DNA from: Rhabdaerophilum sp. SD176
GTDB lineage: Bacteria; Pseudomonadota; Alphaproteobacteria; Rhizobiales; Beijerinckiaceae
Direction of reading: 5' to 3'
Assembly: GCF_030143245.1 (NCBI RefSeq)
Contig: NZ_JARJNS010000002.1
Span: 248,001-312,000, forward strand
DNA: 64,000 bases
Of this stretch, positions 18,009 through 27,214 are shown piece after piece (position 1 is the stretch's first letter; each line of letters opens with the position of its first letter). Position numbers and translations under genes: made by a program. The notes beneath the pieces are model-generated. The model was not told the origin of the DNA. It searched no databases and saw only the letters and a list, made by a program, of their open reading frames with translations.

Positions 18009-18458
18009 TCAGCCCTTCTTCTTGTACATGGCCAGCATGCGCTGGGTGACGAGGAACCCGCCGAAAATGTTCACGCTGGCGAGGACCAGGCCGAGGAAGC
18101 CGAAACCGCGGGCAGCTGTCGTGCCTTCCGAAAGCAGCGGAACCCCGACCGATAGCAGGGCGCCGACAACGATGACCGAGGAGATCGCATTGGTGACCGA
18201 CATCAGCGGGGTGTGGAGCGCCGGCGTGACCGACCAGACCACGTAATAGCCGACAAAGATCGCCAGCACGAAGATCGCGAAGCGGAAAACCGTCGGGTCG
18301 ATGGCGCCGCCTGTGGCCGCGGCTGCCGCAGCGCCGCCGGCATCGGCAAGTTTCTCTGCCGCGGCGAGCGCGGCCTGCGCCTTGGCGAGGGCGGCATCGG
18401 CCGCCGCCTGGGCCGCCTTGGCCTGTTCAATGAGTTGCTGGGCTGACTGCGTGGACAT
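18009..18458 (-). CDS. pntAB: NAD(P) transhydrogenase subunit alpha, membrane part
   Basis: 149 residues. Corresponds to the C-terminal membrane domain of PntA in enterobacteria, split off here as in Rhodospirillum and other alphaproteobacteria. An alanine-rich, coiled-coil N-terminus (about 1-45) precedes three to four helices with [40 protein letters not shown] and a C-terminal [11 protein letters not shown] segment. Lies between pntAA and pntB. Confidence 0.94.
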   Translation of the reverse strand: MSTQSAQQLIEQAKAAQAAADAALAKAQAALAAAEKLADAGGAAAAAATGGAIDPTVFRFAIFVLAIFVGYYVVWSVTPALHTPLMSVTNAISSVIVVGALLSVGVPLLSEGTTAARGFGFLGLVLASVNIFGGFLVTQRMLAMYKKKG

Positions 18459-18493
18459 GACCGCCTCCTCCGGCGTTGGGCTGAGGGTCCGAA

Positions 18494-19630
18494 TCAGGCC
18501 TTGGGGGCGAAGATCGGGTGGACGAGGGCACCGTCCTTCGTCAGGCAGGTTGCCTTGACGAGTTCGTCGTCCCAGTTGATGGCGAGCTTTCCTTCCTTCT
18601 TGTCGACCATCGTGTCGAGGAAGGAGAGCAGGTTGCGGGCGTAAAGCGCCGAGGCGCTGGGCGCGAGGCGCCCGGGCGTGTTCGACCAGGCGATGATCCG
18701 GACTCCGTTATGGTCGGACACCTTGTCCGCCACGGAGAGTTCGCAATTGCCGCCGCGCTCGACGGCCAGATCGACGACGACCGAGCCCGGCCGCATCGAT
18801 TCGACCATCGCCTTCGAAACGAGGCGCGGGGCCGGCCGGCCGGGGATCAGCGCGGTGGTGATAACAACATCCTGCTTGGCGATATGCTCGGCCACCAGGG
18901 CGGCCTGCTTGGCCTGGTATTCGGCGGACATCGGCTTGGCATAACCGGCTGCCGTCTCGGCCTGCTTGAATTCGTCATCCTCGACGGCAATGAATTTCGC
19001 GCCGAGCGACAGCACCTGCTCCTTTGCCGCGGGGCGCACATCGGTCGCGGTGACAACCGCACCGAGCCGGCGCGCGGTGGCGATGGCCTGAAGGCCCGCC
19101 ACGCCGGCGCCCATGACGAAGACCTTCGCAGCCGGGATCGTGCCGGCTGCCGTCATCATCATCGGGAAGGCACGCCCATAGATCTCGCAGGCATCGAGCA
19201 CTGAACGGTATCCGGCAAGGTTGGCCTGCGACGAGAGAACGTCCATGACCTGCGCGCGGGTGATGCGCGGCATGAGTTCCATCGAGAAACTGGCCACGCC
19301 CTTGTTGGCGAAGGGCTGGATGGCCTCGCCATTGCCATAGGGATCCATGATGGCGAGCAGCACCGCGCCGGATTTCATCTTGCCGGCCAGCTCGCCCTTC
19401 GGACGGCGCACGGCGAGGATAATATCGGCATCCTTGAGCGCGTCATTCGCGTTCTTGGCGAGCGTGGCACCGGCAGCCTCGAAGGCCGAATCGGGGATGG
19501 ACGACGCCGTGCCGGCGCCCTTTTCCACCACGACCTGGCCACCGAAGGCCTTCATCTTGCCGATGGTTTCCGGGGTCACCGCAACGCGTGGTTCGCCGGC
19601 CTTGGATTCGTCCAGAACTGCAATGCGCAT
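18494..19630 (-). CDS. pntAA: NAD(P) transhydrogenase subunit alpha, NAD-binding part
   Basis: 378 residues, soluble NAD(H)-binding domain I related to alanine dehydrogenase. Motifs: N-terminal [20 protein letters not shown], Rossmann [20 protein letters not shown] followed by a TDVRP loop, and [17 protein letters not shown] with [15 protein letters not shown]. First of the pntAA-pntAB-pntB operon; the aa3-oxidase subunit IV gene lies 88 bp upstream on the same strand. Confidence 0.97.
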   Translation of the reverse strand: MRIAVLDESKAGEPRVAVTPETIGKMKAFGGQVVVEKGAGTASSIPDSAFEAAGATLAKNANDALKDADIILAVRRPKGELAGKMKSGAVLLAIMDPYGNGEAIQPFANKGVASFSMELMPRITRAQVMDVLSSQANLAGYRSVLDACEIYGRAFPMMMTAAGTIPAAKVFVMGAGVAGLQAIATARRLGAVVTATDVRPAAKEQVLSLGAKFIAVEDDEFKQAETAAGYAKPMSAEYQAKQAALVAEHIAKQDVVITTALIPGRPAPRLVSKAMVESMRPGSVVVDLAVERGGNCELSVADKVSDHNGVRIIAWSNTPGRLAPSASALYARNLLSFLDTMVDKKEGKLAINWDDELVKATCLTKDGALVHPIFAPKA

Positions 19631-19718
19631 TCCGTTACCCGTCCTTCGGTTTGGGAAAGGGCTGTTCCCTGGAACCAGGCCGCGAGAGAGGCGGCCCGGC
19701 GATGCAGGGATCAGGCGA

Positions 19719-19931
19719 TCAGAAGAACTTCACCACGATCGCGATCAGCGCAACCGTTACCGCGAGGAAGAAGATCCACGAAATCGTGCCCGTGGCCGCG
19801 CCGGCCAGCAGCGTCAGGACCAGCGAGACAACCGTGCCCCATTTCACCAGGCTGGCGAAGAGACCGAAGGTTTTCTCGTGTTCGGCATAGTCCATCGCCG
19901 GGACATCGTGGTGATGCGGATCAGCTGCCAT
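19719..19931 (-). CDS. aa3-type cytochrome c oxidase subunit IV
   Basis: 70 residues from ATG 19931 (GGGGGAAAAG upstream); longer in-frame reading rejected. A histidine-rich N-terminus, then the family motif MDYAEHEKTFGLF (about residues 13-25) and two membrane helices. This is the small bacterial subunit IV of aa3 oxidases in alphaproteobacteria, found in oxidase preparations but not essential for catalysis. The rest of the oxidase is not in the window; location upstream of the pnt genes is a recurrent alphaproteobacterial arrangement. Confidence 0.85.
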   Translation of the reverse strand: MAADPHHHDVPAMDYAEHEKTFGLFASLVKWGTVVSLVLTLLAGAATGTISWIFFLAVTVALIAIVVKFF

Positions 19932-20043
19932 CTTTTCCCCCGAAAGCGGTTGTCGAGTTTGTTGCCTGCAATTGTTGGCCTCTAGCGGAACTCGGCCGGC
20001 TTCGCAATTGTTTCCATGGGTTTCGTGGCGGGCTTTGCGGGGA

Positions 20044-21417
20044 TCAACCGGCGGGCATCCGGTCGAGACCCACCCTGCCGAACGCGTCAGCCTGCCGTGC
20101 TGCAACGGTATCGACGCTGAAACCGTCGATCTCGGTGTTGAACAGCCGGTAGAAGTTCAGTTCCGCATCGAGATGCAGGAACACGCCGCCGAGCCCGATC
20201 GCGGCTCGGTCCATGAAGACGAATTCGCGGGGAATGGTGACGGGGCCCTTGGCCTTGAGCTCCTGATGCACGCGGGCTGCCTCGTTCCGGCCATAGGCAC
20301 CGGGCGAGATGCCGTCGGCAATCGTGCGGGTACGGTCATCGAGCAGCGGGCCATAGATGAAGCGGGCCCAGATCGTCAGGACGTCGATCAGTTCCTTCTT
20401 GAGGTTGCGGAAGCCCCAGGTCTCGTAGGCATGGACCATGCGGGCCTGGTCATCCTCGAGGATGCCCTTGTAAAGATCGACCACGGCACCGACGAATGTC
20501 GGCGTGAACAGACGGATGCAGCCGTAATCGAGCAGGTTGATCCCGCCGGGTACGCCGTCGCCATCACGGAAGACGGTGTAGTTGCCCAGATGCGGATCGC
20601 CATGGATGACGCCGAAATGGCTGAACGGGTGCCACCATGCCTTGAACATGGCCGTGCCGAGCCGATTGCGGGTTTCCTTGTCGGCTTCCTTGAAGTTCAG
20701 GATCTTTTCGCCCTGGAGCCAGCCCATGGTGAGCAGGCGCCGCGTCGAGAGCGGTTCGATGATCGACGGCACGCGGATCAGCGGTTCGTCAGCCAGCATA
20801 TGTGCGTAGAGCTGGGCATGGCGTGCTTCGCGGCCGTAATCGAGTTCCTCGCGGATGCGGGCGCCGATCTCGACCTTGATCTCGCTCGTGTCGACGGCGC
20901 GATCCATCTGCCGGTGCAGGGAGAAGAGCAGGTTGAGCTGGTTGAGATCCGCCTCGACCGCCGATTCCATGTCGGGATATTGCAGCTTGCAGGCGAGGGG
21001 GGTGCCGTCCGGCAAGGTCGCCCGGTGGACCTGCCCGAGTGAGGCTGCCGCGGCGGGCTCTTTCTCAAAACTGCCGAAACGGGAAAGCCAGTCGGGGCCA
21101 AGTTCGGCGGCCATCCGGCGGCGCACGAACACATAGGACATGGGCGGCGCCTCGGACTGGAGCTGCCGGAGTTCCTCGGCATATTCGGCCGGAATTGCTT
21201 CCGGGATCGTAGCCAGAAGCTGGGCGACCTTCATCAGCGGGCCCTTCAGGCCACCAAGGGCGCGGGTCAACGCTGCGGCATTGCGTCGGTCGGCCTCGCT
21301 CGACCGGCCCGTCAGCAGCGAGCCGGCGATGCGGGCGGCAACGCCGCCCATATTGGCGCCGACGCGGGCATAGCGGGTGGCGCGGGCGGAGAATCGGTTC
21401 TGTTCGGAATCGCTCAT
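20044..21417 (-). CDS. ABC1/AarF (UbiB-like) kinase family protein
   Basis: 457 residues from ATG 21417. ABC1 atypical kinase domain: KxGQ-like GPLMKVAQLLATIPEAIPAE, the Ala-rich loop AAAASLGQVHRA, PLACKLQYPD with the ATP-binding lysine, and the catalytic HGDPHLGNYTV and LLDYGCIR. Family members such as UbiB and COQ8 support ubiquinone synthesis; others have unclear roles. Annotated at family level, because the C-terminal membrane helices of true UbiB are not evident. Ends 61 bp after pepF begins its 3' flank, i.e. just downstream of pepF on the same strand. Confidence 0.88.
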   Translation of the reverse strand: MSDSEQNRFSARATRYARVGANMGGVAARIAGSLLTGRSSEADRRNAAALTRALGGLKGPLMKVAQLLATIPEAIPAEYAEELRQLQSEAPPMSYVFVRRRMAAELGPDWLSRFGSFEKEPAAAASLGQVHRATLPDGTPLACKLQYPDMESAVEADLNQLNLLFSLHRQMDRAVDTSEIKVEIGARIREELDYGREARHAQLYAHMLADEPLIRVPSIIEPLSTRRLLTMGWLQGEKILNFKEADKETRNRLGTAMFKAWWHPFSHFGVIHGDPHLGNYTVFRDGDGVPGGINLLDYGCIRLFTPTFVGAVVDLYKGILEDDQARMVHAYETWGFRNLKKELIDVLTIWARFIYGPLLDDRTRTIADGISPGAYGRNEAARVHQELKAKGPVTIPREFVFMDRAAIGLGGVFLHLDAELNFYRLFNTEIDGFSVDTVAARQADAFGRVGLDRMPAG

Positions 21418-21482
21418 CCGGTGGATATGGGGCTCGACCGGGCTTTTGTTGAGTCCCCGGGGCGGCCCTGCGCTGTCAGGCC

Positions 21483-23318
21483 TCAGGCCTCCATGCCCTC
21501 GAGCTCGATGATCATGCCCTCGATCACCGAAAGCCCGATCTGCCAGAAGGCGGGGTCGCGCGCATCGAGGCCGAAGGGTGCGAGCACTTCGGAATGATGC
21601 TTCGTACCACCGGCCGAGAGCAGGGCGAAATAGTGATCCACGAATTTCGGATCGGCTTTCTGGTAGACGCCGTAGAGCGAATTCACGAGGCAATCGCCGA
21701 AGGCATAGGCATAGACGTAGAACGGCGAATGGACGAAATGCGGGATGTAGCTCCAGTAGACCTCGTAACCTTCCGAGAGGCGGATCGAGGGGCCGAGGCT
21801 GCCGGCCTGCACGCTCATCCAGATCTCGTTGATCGCCTCTGCGGTCAGTTCACCGTTCCGCCGTTCGGTGTGGAGTTTCCGCTCGAAGGTGTAGAAGGCG
21901 ATCTGCCGGACGACTGTGTTGATCATGTCCTCGACCTTGCCGGCCAGCAGTGCCTTGCGGGCAGCCGGTTCCTTGGTGCGGTCGAGCAGGCGGCGGAAGG
22001 TCAGCATTTCGCCGAAGACCGAGGCGGTTTCAGCCAGGGTCAGCGGCGTCGGCGCCATCAGGGCGCCGTTCCCGCCGGCCAGGACCTGATGCACGCCATG
22101 GCCGAGTTCATGGGCCAGCGTCATGACATCCCGCGGTTTGCCGAGATAGTTCAGCAGCACGTAAGGGTGGGCCGAGGGCACAGTGGGATGGGCGAAGGCG
22201 CCCGGTGACTTGCCGGGCCGGCTCGGGGCATCGATCCAGCCCTCGTCGAAGAAGCGCCGGGCGATATCGGCCATTTTCGGCGAGAAATCGCCATAGGCAT
22301 CGAGGACCAGCGCCCGCGCTTCCTTCCAGCCGATTGTCGCCTGCGGGACTTTCGGTAGCGGCGCGTTACGATCCCAGAATTCCAGCTTGTCCTTGCCGAA
22401 CCAGCGCGCCTTCAGCGCGTAATAGCGATGCGAGAGGCGCGGATAGGCCGCCTCGATCGCGGCGACCATGGCATCTACCACCTCGCGCTCGACGCGATTC
22501 GCAAGATGGCGGCTGTCGGCGACATCGGTGAAGCCGCGCCAGCGATCCGAGATTTCCTTGTCCTTGGCCAGGGTGTTGGTGATCAACGCGAACAGACGGG
22601 CATTGGCCGCCAGCGTCTTCGAGATCGCCATGGCAGCACTGCGGCGCTTGTTCTCGTCCGGATCCTGCATCCGCGTCAGGGTCGGTTCCAGCGTCAGGCT
22701 TTCGCCGTCGATCTCGAAGCGCAGGGTGGCGAGCGTCTCGTCGAAGAGGCGGTTCCAGGCGCCGCGTCCCGTCGTCGATTTCTCGTGGAAGAGCTGCTCG
22801 ATCCGGTCCTCGAGCTGGAAGGGCTTGTCCTTGCGCAGGTCGGTCAGCCAGGGCGCGAAATGATCCAGCGGCGGCTGGGCCATCAGGCGGTCGACAAGCG
22901 CATCATCCAGCTGGTTCAATTCGAGCTGGAAGAACAGCAGATCGCTCGAGGCCGCGGTGACCTTCTCCTGCGTGTCGCCGTAGAACTTGCCATGGGCGGG
23001 CTTGGTCGTGTCACCGGCATAGATCAACCCGGCATAGGACATGATCCGCCCCATCCGGTCCTCGATGGCCTCGTAAGTGCGAATCACCTCGCAGAGCGCC
23101 GCAGCGCCATCCGGCCGTGCGGCGAGGCCGGCCAGCTGGCCTTTGTAGTGAGCGGCAAAGGCGGCGCATTCGCTGGCCATGGCCTCGAGATCGGCCAGGA
23201 ATTCCGGCGAGGTCATGCCGGGATAGAGATGATCGAGCGTCCAGACCGGCAGATCGCCGAGTTCGACGCCGCCGGAAGCGGTGCTGGCAAGGACGGGATG
23301 CGGGGCGCGTTCGATCAT
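21483..23318 (-). CDS. pepF: Oligoendopeptidase F (M3 family)
   Basis: 611 residues from ATG 23318; an in-frame start at 23375 would add 19. Zinc metallopeptidase degrading oligopeptides in the cytoplasm. The zinc motif HELGHGVHQ is intact in TLAHELGHGVHQVLAGG, with the downstream glutamate in LAETASVFGEML. Length matches the pepF/M3 oligoendopeptidase group. Divergent from the sigma-54 regulator gene across 189 bp. Confidence 0.94.
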   Translation of the reverse strand: MIERAPHPVLASTASGGVELGDLPVWTLDHLYPGMTSPEFLADLEAMASECAAFAAHYKGQLAGLAARPDGAAALCEVIRTYEAIEDRMGRIMSYAGLIYAGDTTKPAHGKFYGDTQEKVTAASSDLLFFQLELNQLDDALVDRLMAQPPLDHFAPWLTDLRKDKPFQLEDRIEQLFHEKSTTGRGAWNRLFDETLATLRFEIDGESLTLEPTLTRMQDPDENKRRSAAMAISKTLAANARLFALITNTLAKDKEISDRWRGFTDVADSRHLANRVEREVVDAMVAAIEAAYPRLSHRYYALKARWFGKDKLEFWDRNAPLPKVPQATIGWKEARALVLDAYGDFSPKMADIARRFFDEGWIDAPSRPGKSPGAFAHPTVPSAHPYVLLNYLGKPRDVMTLAHELGHGVHQVLAGGNGALMAPTPLTLAETASVFGEMLTFRRLLDRTKEPAARKALLAGKVEDMINTVVRQIAFYTFERKLHTERRNGELTAEAINEIWMSVQAGSLGPSIRLSEGYEVYWSYIPHFVHSPFYVYAYAFGDCLVNSLYGVYQKADPKFVDHYFALLSAGGTKHHSEVLAPFGLDARDPAFWQIGLSVIEGMIIELEGMEA

Positions 23319-23507
23319 GATGGGTCCAGATGCAGGGCCGGCTCCGGCGGGATGACGGGGCCGCTTCGGCATCATCCATGGCCCAAGCCGGCCGGGCTTT
23401 CAATCGGGTCGGTTTCTTCTCGTCAGGATTTACAACCTGTTTACGCGGCTCAGCGACACTGCCTCGAAACGAGACACCACCCCGTCATTGCGGGTGGCAA
23501 CGCAGAA

Positions 23508-25013
23508 ATGATGTCGATGAGTGCAATTATCCTGGTTGTCGATGACGATCCCGTCCAGCGCCGCCTGCTGTCGGAGATGGTCAAGCGTTCCGGCTACACG
23601 GCAGAGGTCTGCGACAACGGTGCCGACGCATTGAAGCGCGTGCAGGATCGCAGCCTCGCGCCTGTCGACGCAATGGTGCTCGACCTCGTGATGCCGGAAC
23701 TCGACGGCATGGCCGTGCTGGAGCGGCTGGCCCAGATGGAGGCCCGGCCGCCGGTCGTCGTGCAGACAGCGCATGGCTCGATCGAGACCGTGATCAGCGC
23801 GATGCGGGCCGGAGCCATCGATTTCGTCGTCAAACCGGTGGGTGCCGAGCGCCTGCAGGTCTCGCTGACGAATGCCCTGCGCGTCGATGCGCTGGAAGGG
23901 GAGGTGCGCCGGCTCGCCAAGCGGGCCAATGGCGCGCTGGCCTTCACCGACCTTACTTCGGCTTCGGCCGACATGGCGCGCGCGGTCCGCCTCGGCGAGC
24001 GCGCCGCGAAATCGGGCATTCCGGTGCTGCTGGAAGGCGAATCAGGCGTTGGCAAGGAAGTCTTTGCCCGGGCGCTGCAGGGTGCGTCGGACCGGCGCGG
24101 CAGGCCCTTTGTCACGGTGAATTGCGGGGCCATTCCGGCCAATCTCGTCGAGAGCATCCTGTTCGGCCATGAGAAGGGGGCCTTTACCGGCGCGACCGAA
24201 CGGCACGCCGGCAAGTTCGTTGAGGCCAATGGCGGCACGCTCTTCCTCGACGAGGTCAGCGAATTGCCGCTGGAGGCGCAGGTGAAGCTCCTTCGCGCAA
24301 TTCAGGAAGGCGAAGTCGATCCGGTTGGCGGGCGCAAGACCGTGAAGGTGGATATCCGCCTCGTCTCCGCGACCAACCGCGACCTGATCGAGGCCGTCCG
24401 CCAGGGGCGGTTCCGCGAGGATCTCTATTACCGCCTGAACGTATTCCCGATCTCGATTCCGCCCCTGCGCAACCGGCGCGAGGATATTCCGGCACTTGCA
24501 CGGCGATTCCTGGCCCGGTTCTCGGCCGAGGAAGGCCGGCCGATCCGCGCCATTTCCGAGGAGGCCATGGCTTTGCTCTCGCGGTTCGACTGGCCGGGCA
24601 ATGTACGCCAGCTGGAAAACGCGATGTTCCGCGCGGTCATTCTCTGCGAGGGCGACACGCTCACCCTCACCGATTTCCCGCAGGTGGCGCAGGCTGTCGA
24701 GGGCTATTCGGTCGAGATTCCGCCGCTTGCCACCGCGCCGCTGATGCCGGCCCGGCCGGAGCGCGAGATTGTCCGCGTCGAGATCAAGGATCCGAGCGCG
24801 CTGACCCTGCTCGACCAGACCGGCGATGTCCGCCCGCTCGACCAGGTCGAGGGCGACACGATCCGCTTCGCGCTTGAGCATTATCGCGGCCAGATGTCGA
24901 AAGTGGCACGCAAGCTCGGGATCGGGCGGTCGACCCTTTATCGCAAGTTGAAGGATCTCGGTATCGAGACCGAGGATTCCGAGGAAGGTATGGAGGATAG
25001 CCGCGTCGCATAA
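23508..25013 (+). CDS. Sigma-54-dependent response regulator (NtrC type)
   Basis: 501 residues from ATG 23508 (23511 and 23517 also possible). Domains in order: receiver (1-130) with acidic pocket DDD and phospho-accepting D59 in VLDLVMPELDG; AAA+ domain (about 150-380) with Walker A GESGVGKE, the sigma-54 contact loop GAFTGA, Walker B GGTLFLDEVSELP; C-terminal Fis-type helix-turn-helix around MSKVARKLGIGRSTLYRKLK. The intact GAFTGA loop means it should activate sigma-54 promoters. No histidine kinase is adjacent. The two cell-wall genes downstream on the same strand are possible targets, by position only. Confidence 0.93.
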   Translation: MMSMSAIILVVDDDPVQRRLLSEMVKRSGYTAEVCDNGADALKRVQDRSLAPVDAMVLDLVMPELDGMAVLERLAQMEARPPVVVQTAHGSIETVISAMRAGAIDFVVKPVGAERLQVSLTNALRVDALEGEVRRLAKRANGALAFTDLTSASADMARAVRLGERAAKSGIPVLLEGESGVGKEVFARALQGASDRRGRPFVTVNCGAIPANLVESILFGHEKGAFTGATERHAGKFVEANGGTLFLDEVSELPLEAQVKLLRAIQEGEVDPVGGRKTVKVDIRLVSATNRDLIEAVRQGRFREDLYYRLNVFPISIPPLRNRREDIPALARRFLARFSAEEGRPIRAISEEAMALLSRFDWPGNVRQLENAMFRAVILCEGDTLTLTDFPQVAQAVEGYSVEIPPLATAPLMPARPEREIVRVEIKDPSALTLLDQTGDVRPLDQVEGDTIRFALEHYRGQMSKVARKLGIGRSTLYRKLKDLGIETEDSEEGMEDSRVA

Positions 25014-25123
25014 ATGTCGCGGCCATCCGTTTTTCCGAGAACCGACCCGGTTTGTGCGCCAGCGCACTTGACGGAAACCGGAATTCACGAGAGCAAGATT
25101 CGCATCGTCGAGGGGCCAAAGAC

Positions 25124-27088
25124 GTGATTGCACAGAAGGTTAACGGATCCTCAAAGTGTCGCACCGCCCCGCTGGCGCTGGCCTCCGCGCTGGCTCTGAT
25201 GGCGCTGGTGGCGCCCGTTTCTGCGCAAGGCGACGAAACCCGCCCCGCACCGGCCGAGGCGATCATCGAGAAGGAGGCTTCGGCGCTGCTGCGGCTGGAC
25301 CTGCCGCCTGTTCCCGATGTGACGCTCCAGGTCGATGCCGTTGAAACCCCTTCCCGTGCGGCCGAGGCCGACATCACCCTGCCTGCGGCGCCCGAAATTG
25401 AACTTTCCGAGGATCTCCGCGCTCCCGCTGCTCCCGTTCAGCAGGCCGAAACGCCGGTGCCGAAACTCGACCTGCCGGAACCGCCGACAGTCACTGTCGC
25501 GGTCGATCTGCCCCCGCCGCCCCGACTGGTGCTGCCGGCCGACGAGGCCGCGATCCGTGCCGCGCTGGAGCCCGCCCGGACCCGGTACCGGTTCAAGGCT
25601 ACCGAGATGGATGCGCTGGCCGGTTTCTATGCCGCCCGGGATTTCCGCCCGGTCTGGCTTGAAGCCCGATCGGACGGTGCCTTCGTGCAGTCGCGCGTGG
25701 CGACCCTGTCCAAGCTTGCCGCCGATGCCGAGCAGGAAGGGCTTGATGCCGTCCGGCTGCTTTCGGCGCTGCCTGTCCGGACCAACGGGATCATTCCGGC
25801 GGAGCGGCTGATCGAGACGGATCTCGCCATCAGCGTCGCGGCGTTTCTTTATGCCCGGGATGCCCGTGGCGGGCGGATCGAGCCCTCGCGGCTTTCCGGC
25901 ATGCTGACGCCGGAACTGACCCTGCCGAACCCGGCCGAATTGCTGGCCTCGATCACCGATCAGCCGGCGGATAAACTCACGGCGTTGCTGCACAGCTATC
26001 ATCCGCGCCATGCCGGCTACCGTGCCCTGCGGGCAGAACTGATGAAGTTGCGCGAGGAGATGTCCGCACCGATCCTCACCGGCTCCGTAGCCGGGCTGGC
26101 CGGCGCGCCGCAGCCGGTCGCGGCGGGCCTGCCGCCCAAATGGCTCGAAGGCCCGGCGCTGGCCTTCGGCAAGCCTGATCCGCGCGTGCTGCATCTGCGC
26201 AGCCGGCTCGGCCTGCCGGCCGAAGGTGGCGAGGTCTATGATGCGGAATTGCGCAAGGCTGTGGAAGCCTTCCAGCGTGTGAATGGACTCACGCCGAACG
26301 GGCGCATTACGCCGAAAACGCGCGCCGCGCTCGAGAATCCCCAGACGCCGGTTACCGAATCCGAGCGCAAGCCCGACAAGCAGGTTCTGGCCAACACCAT
26401 CATCGCAAATATGGAACGCTGGCGCTGGCTGCCGGTCGAACTCGGCGAATTCCATGTTTTCGTGAATGTGCCCGATTTCAAGCTCCAGATCGTCCAGGAC
26501 GGCCGGAGCGTGCACGAGACGCGCGTCATTGTCGGCAAGCCGCAGACACAGACGCCGGTTTTCTCGGACGAGATGGAGCATCTCATCGTCAATCCGTCCT
26601 GGGGTGTGCCGCCGTCGATCCTGAAGAAGGAATTCCTGCCCAAGCTGGCCACTGATCCGGATTATGCGACCCGGCGCGGCTTCGAGGTGGTCCGGCGCGG
26701 CAATTCGATCTCGATCCGGCAGCCGCCGGGTGAGAAGAACGCGCTCGGCTTCGTCAAGTTCATGTTCCCGAACAACCATTCGGTCTATCTGCATGACACG
26801 CCGAACCGCTCCTTGTTCGGCAATGATTTCCGTGCCTTCAGCCACGGCTGCGTCCGTGTTGACAAGCCCTTCGCCTTTGCCGAGAAACTGCTCTCGACGA
26901 GCCTTGGCTATTCGGAAGGCTATCTCCGCGGGATGATCGGCCGGGGCGAGCGTATGGTCCGCCTGCCGCGCAGGATCCCCGTGCATCTGAGCTATTTCAC
27001 GGTTTTCGTGGATGCCGAGGGCAAGCTCCAGGAGCGGCGCGATCTCTACGGCCATGACGCGCGGGTGCGCTCGGCGCTCCAGCTCTGA
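25124..27088 (+). CDS. L,D-transpeptidase (YkuD domain), LdtD/YcbB-like
   Basis: 654 residues from GTG 25124, chosen because AGGGG lies at good distance upstream. A signal peptide ends near VSAQG; a proline-rich low-complexity stretch follows (about 25-130), then the scaffold domain, a peptidoglycan-binding repeat (LRSRLGLPAEGG ... AVEAFQRVNGLTPNGRITPKT) and the YkuD catalytic domain with FSHGCVRVDKPFAFAEKLL holding the catalytic cysteine. It makes 3-3 cross-links in peptidoglycan in the periplasm. Followed by a DUF882/MepK-type gene, the same pairing as ycbB-ycbK in E. coli, where the second enzyme cuts 3-3 links. Confidence 0.93.
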   Translation: MIAQKVNGSSKCRTAPLALASALALMALVAPVSAQGDETRPAPAEAIIEKEASALLRLDLPPVPDVTLQVDAVETPSRAAEADITLPAAPEIELSEDLRAPAAPVQQAETPVPKLDLPEPPTVTVAVDLPPPPRLVLPADEAAIRAALEPARTRYRFKATEMDALAGFYAARDFRPVWLEARSDGAFVQSRVATLSKLAADAEQEGLDAVRLLSALPVRTNGIIPAERLIETDLAISVAAFLYARDARGGRIEPSRLSGMLTPELTLPNPAELLASITDQPADKLTALLHSYHPRHAGYRALRAELMKLREEMSAPILTGSVAGLAGAPQPVAAGLPPKWLEGPALAFGKPDPRVLHLRSRLGLPAEGGEVYDAELRKAVEAFQRVNGLTPNGRITPKTRAALENPQTPVTESERKPDKQVLANTIIANMERWRWLPVELGEFHVFVNVPDFKLQIVQDGRSVHETRVIVGKPQTQTPVFSDEMEHLIVNPSWGVPPSILKKEFLPKLATDPDYATRRGFEVVRRGNSISIRQPPGEKNALGFVKFMFPNNHSVYLHDTPNRSLFGNDFRAFSHGCVRVDKPFAFAEKLLSTSLGYSEGYLRGMIGRGERMVRLPRRIPVHLSYFTVFVDAEGKLQERRDLYGHDARVRSALQL

Positions 27089-27214
27089 TTTCCTCCAATC
27101 TTGTCATCCCTTTCGCCTGCCTGTATCACCGGGCAAGCTTGAGGCTGTGAGCATTTTTTCGCCATGGTTGTCCGGCAAAGCGAAGGATCGGCATCTCAGT
27201 CAGGGGGGAGCCCG

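Noticed and set aside
22428-23507. Very long plus-strand reading frame upstream of the sigma-54 regulator, across pepF
   Set aside because: It is the antisense shadow of pepF, which has clear family motifs; the regulator starts at its receiver domain.
25151-27055. 634-residue minus-strand frame opposite the L,D-transpeptidase
   Set aside because: Antisense shadow; the plus strand carries an intact YkuD active site.
27120-27163. T-run after the L,D-transpeptidase gene as a terminator
   Set aside because: No convincing stem precedes the T-run; read-through to the DUF882 gene is more likely.
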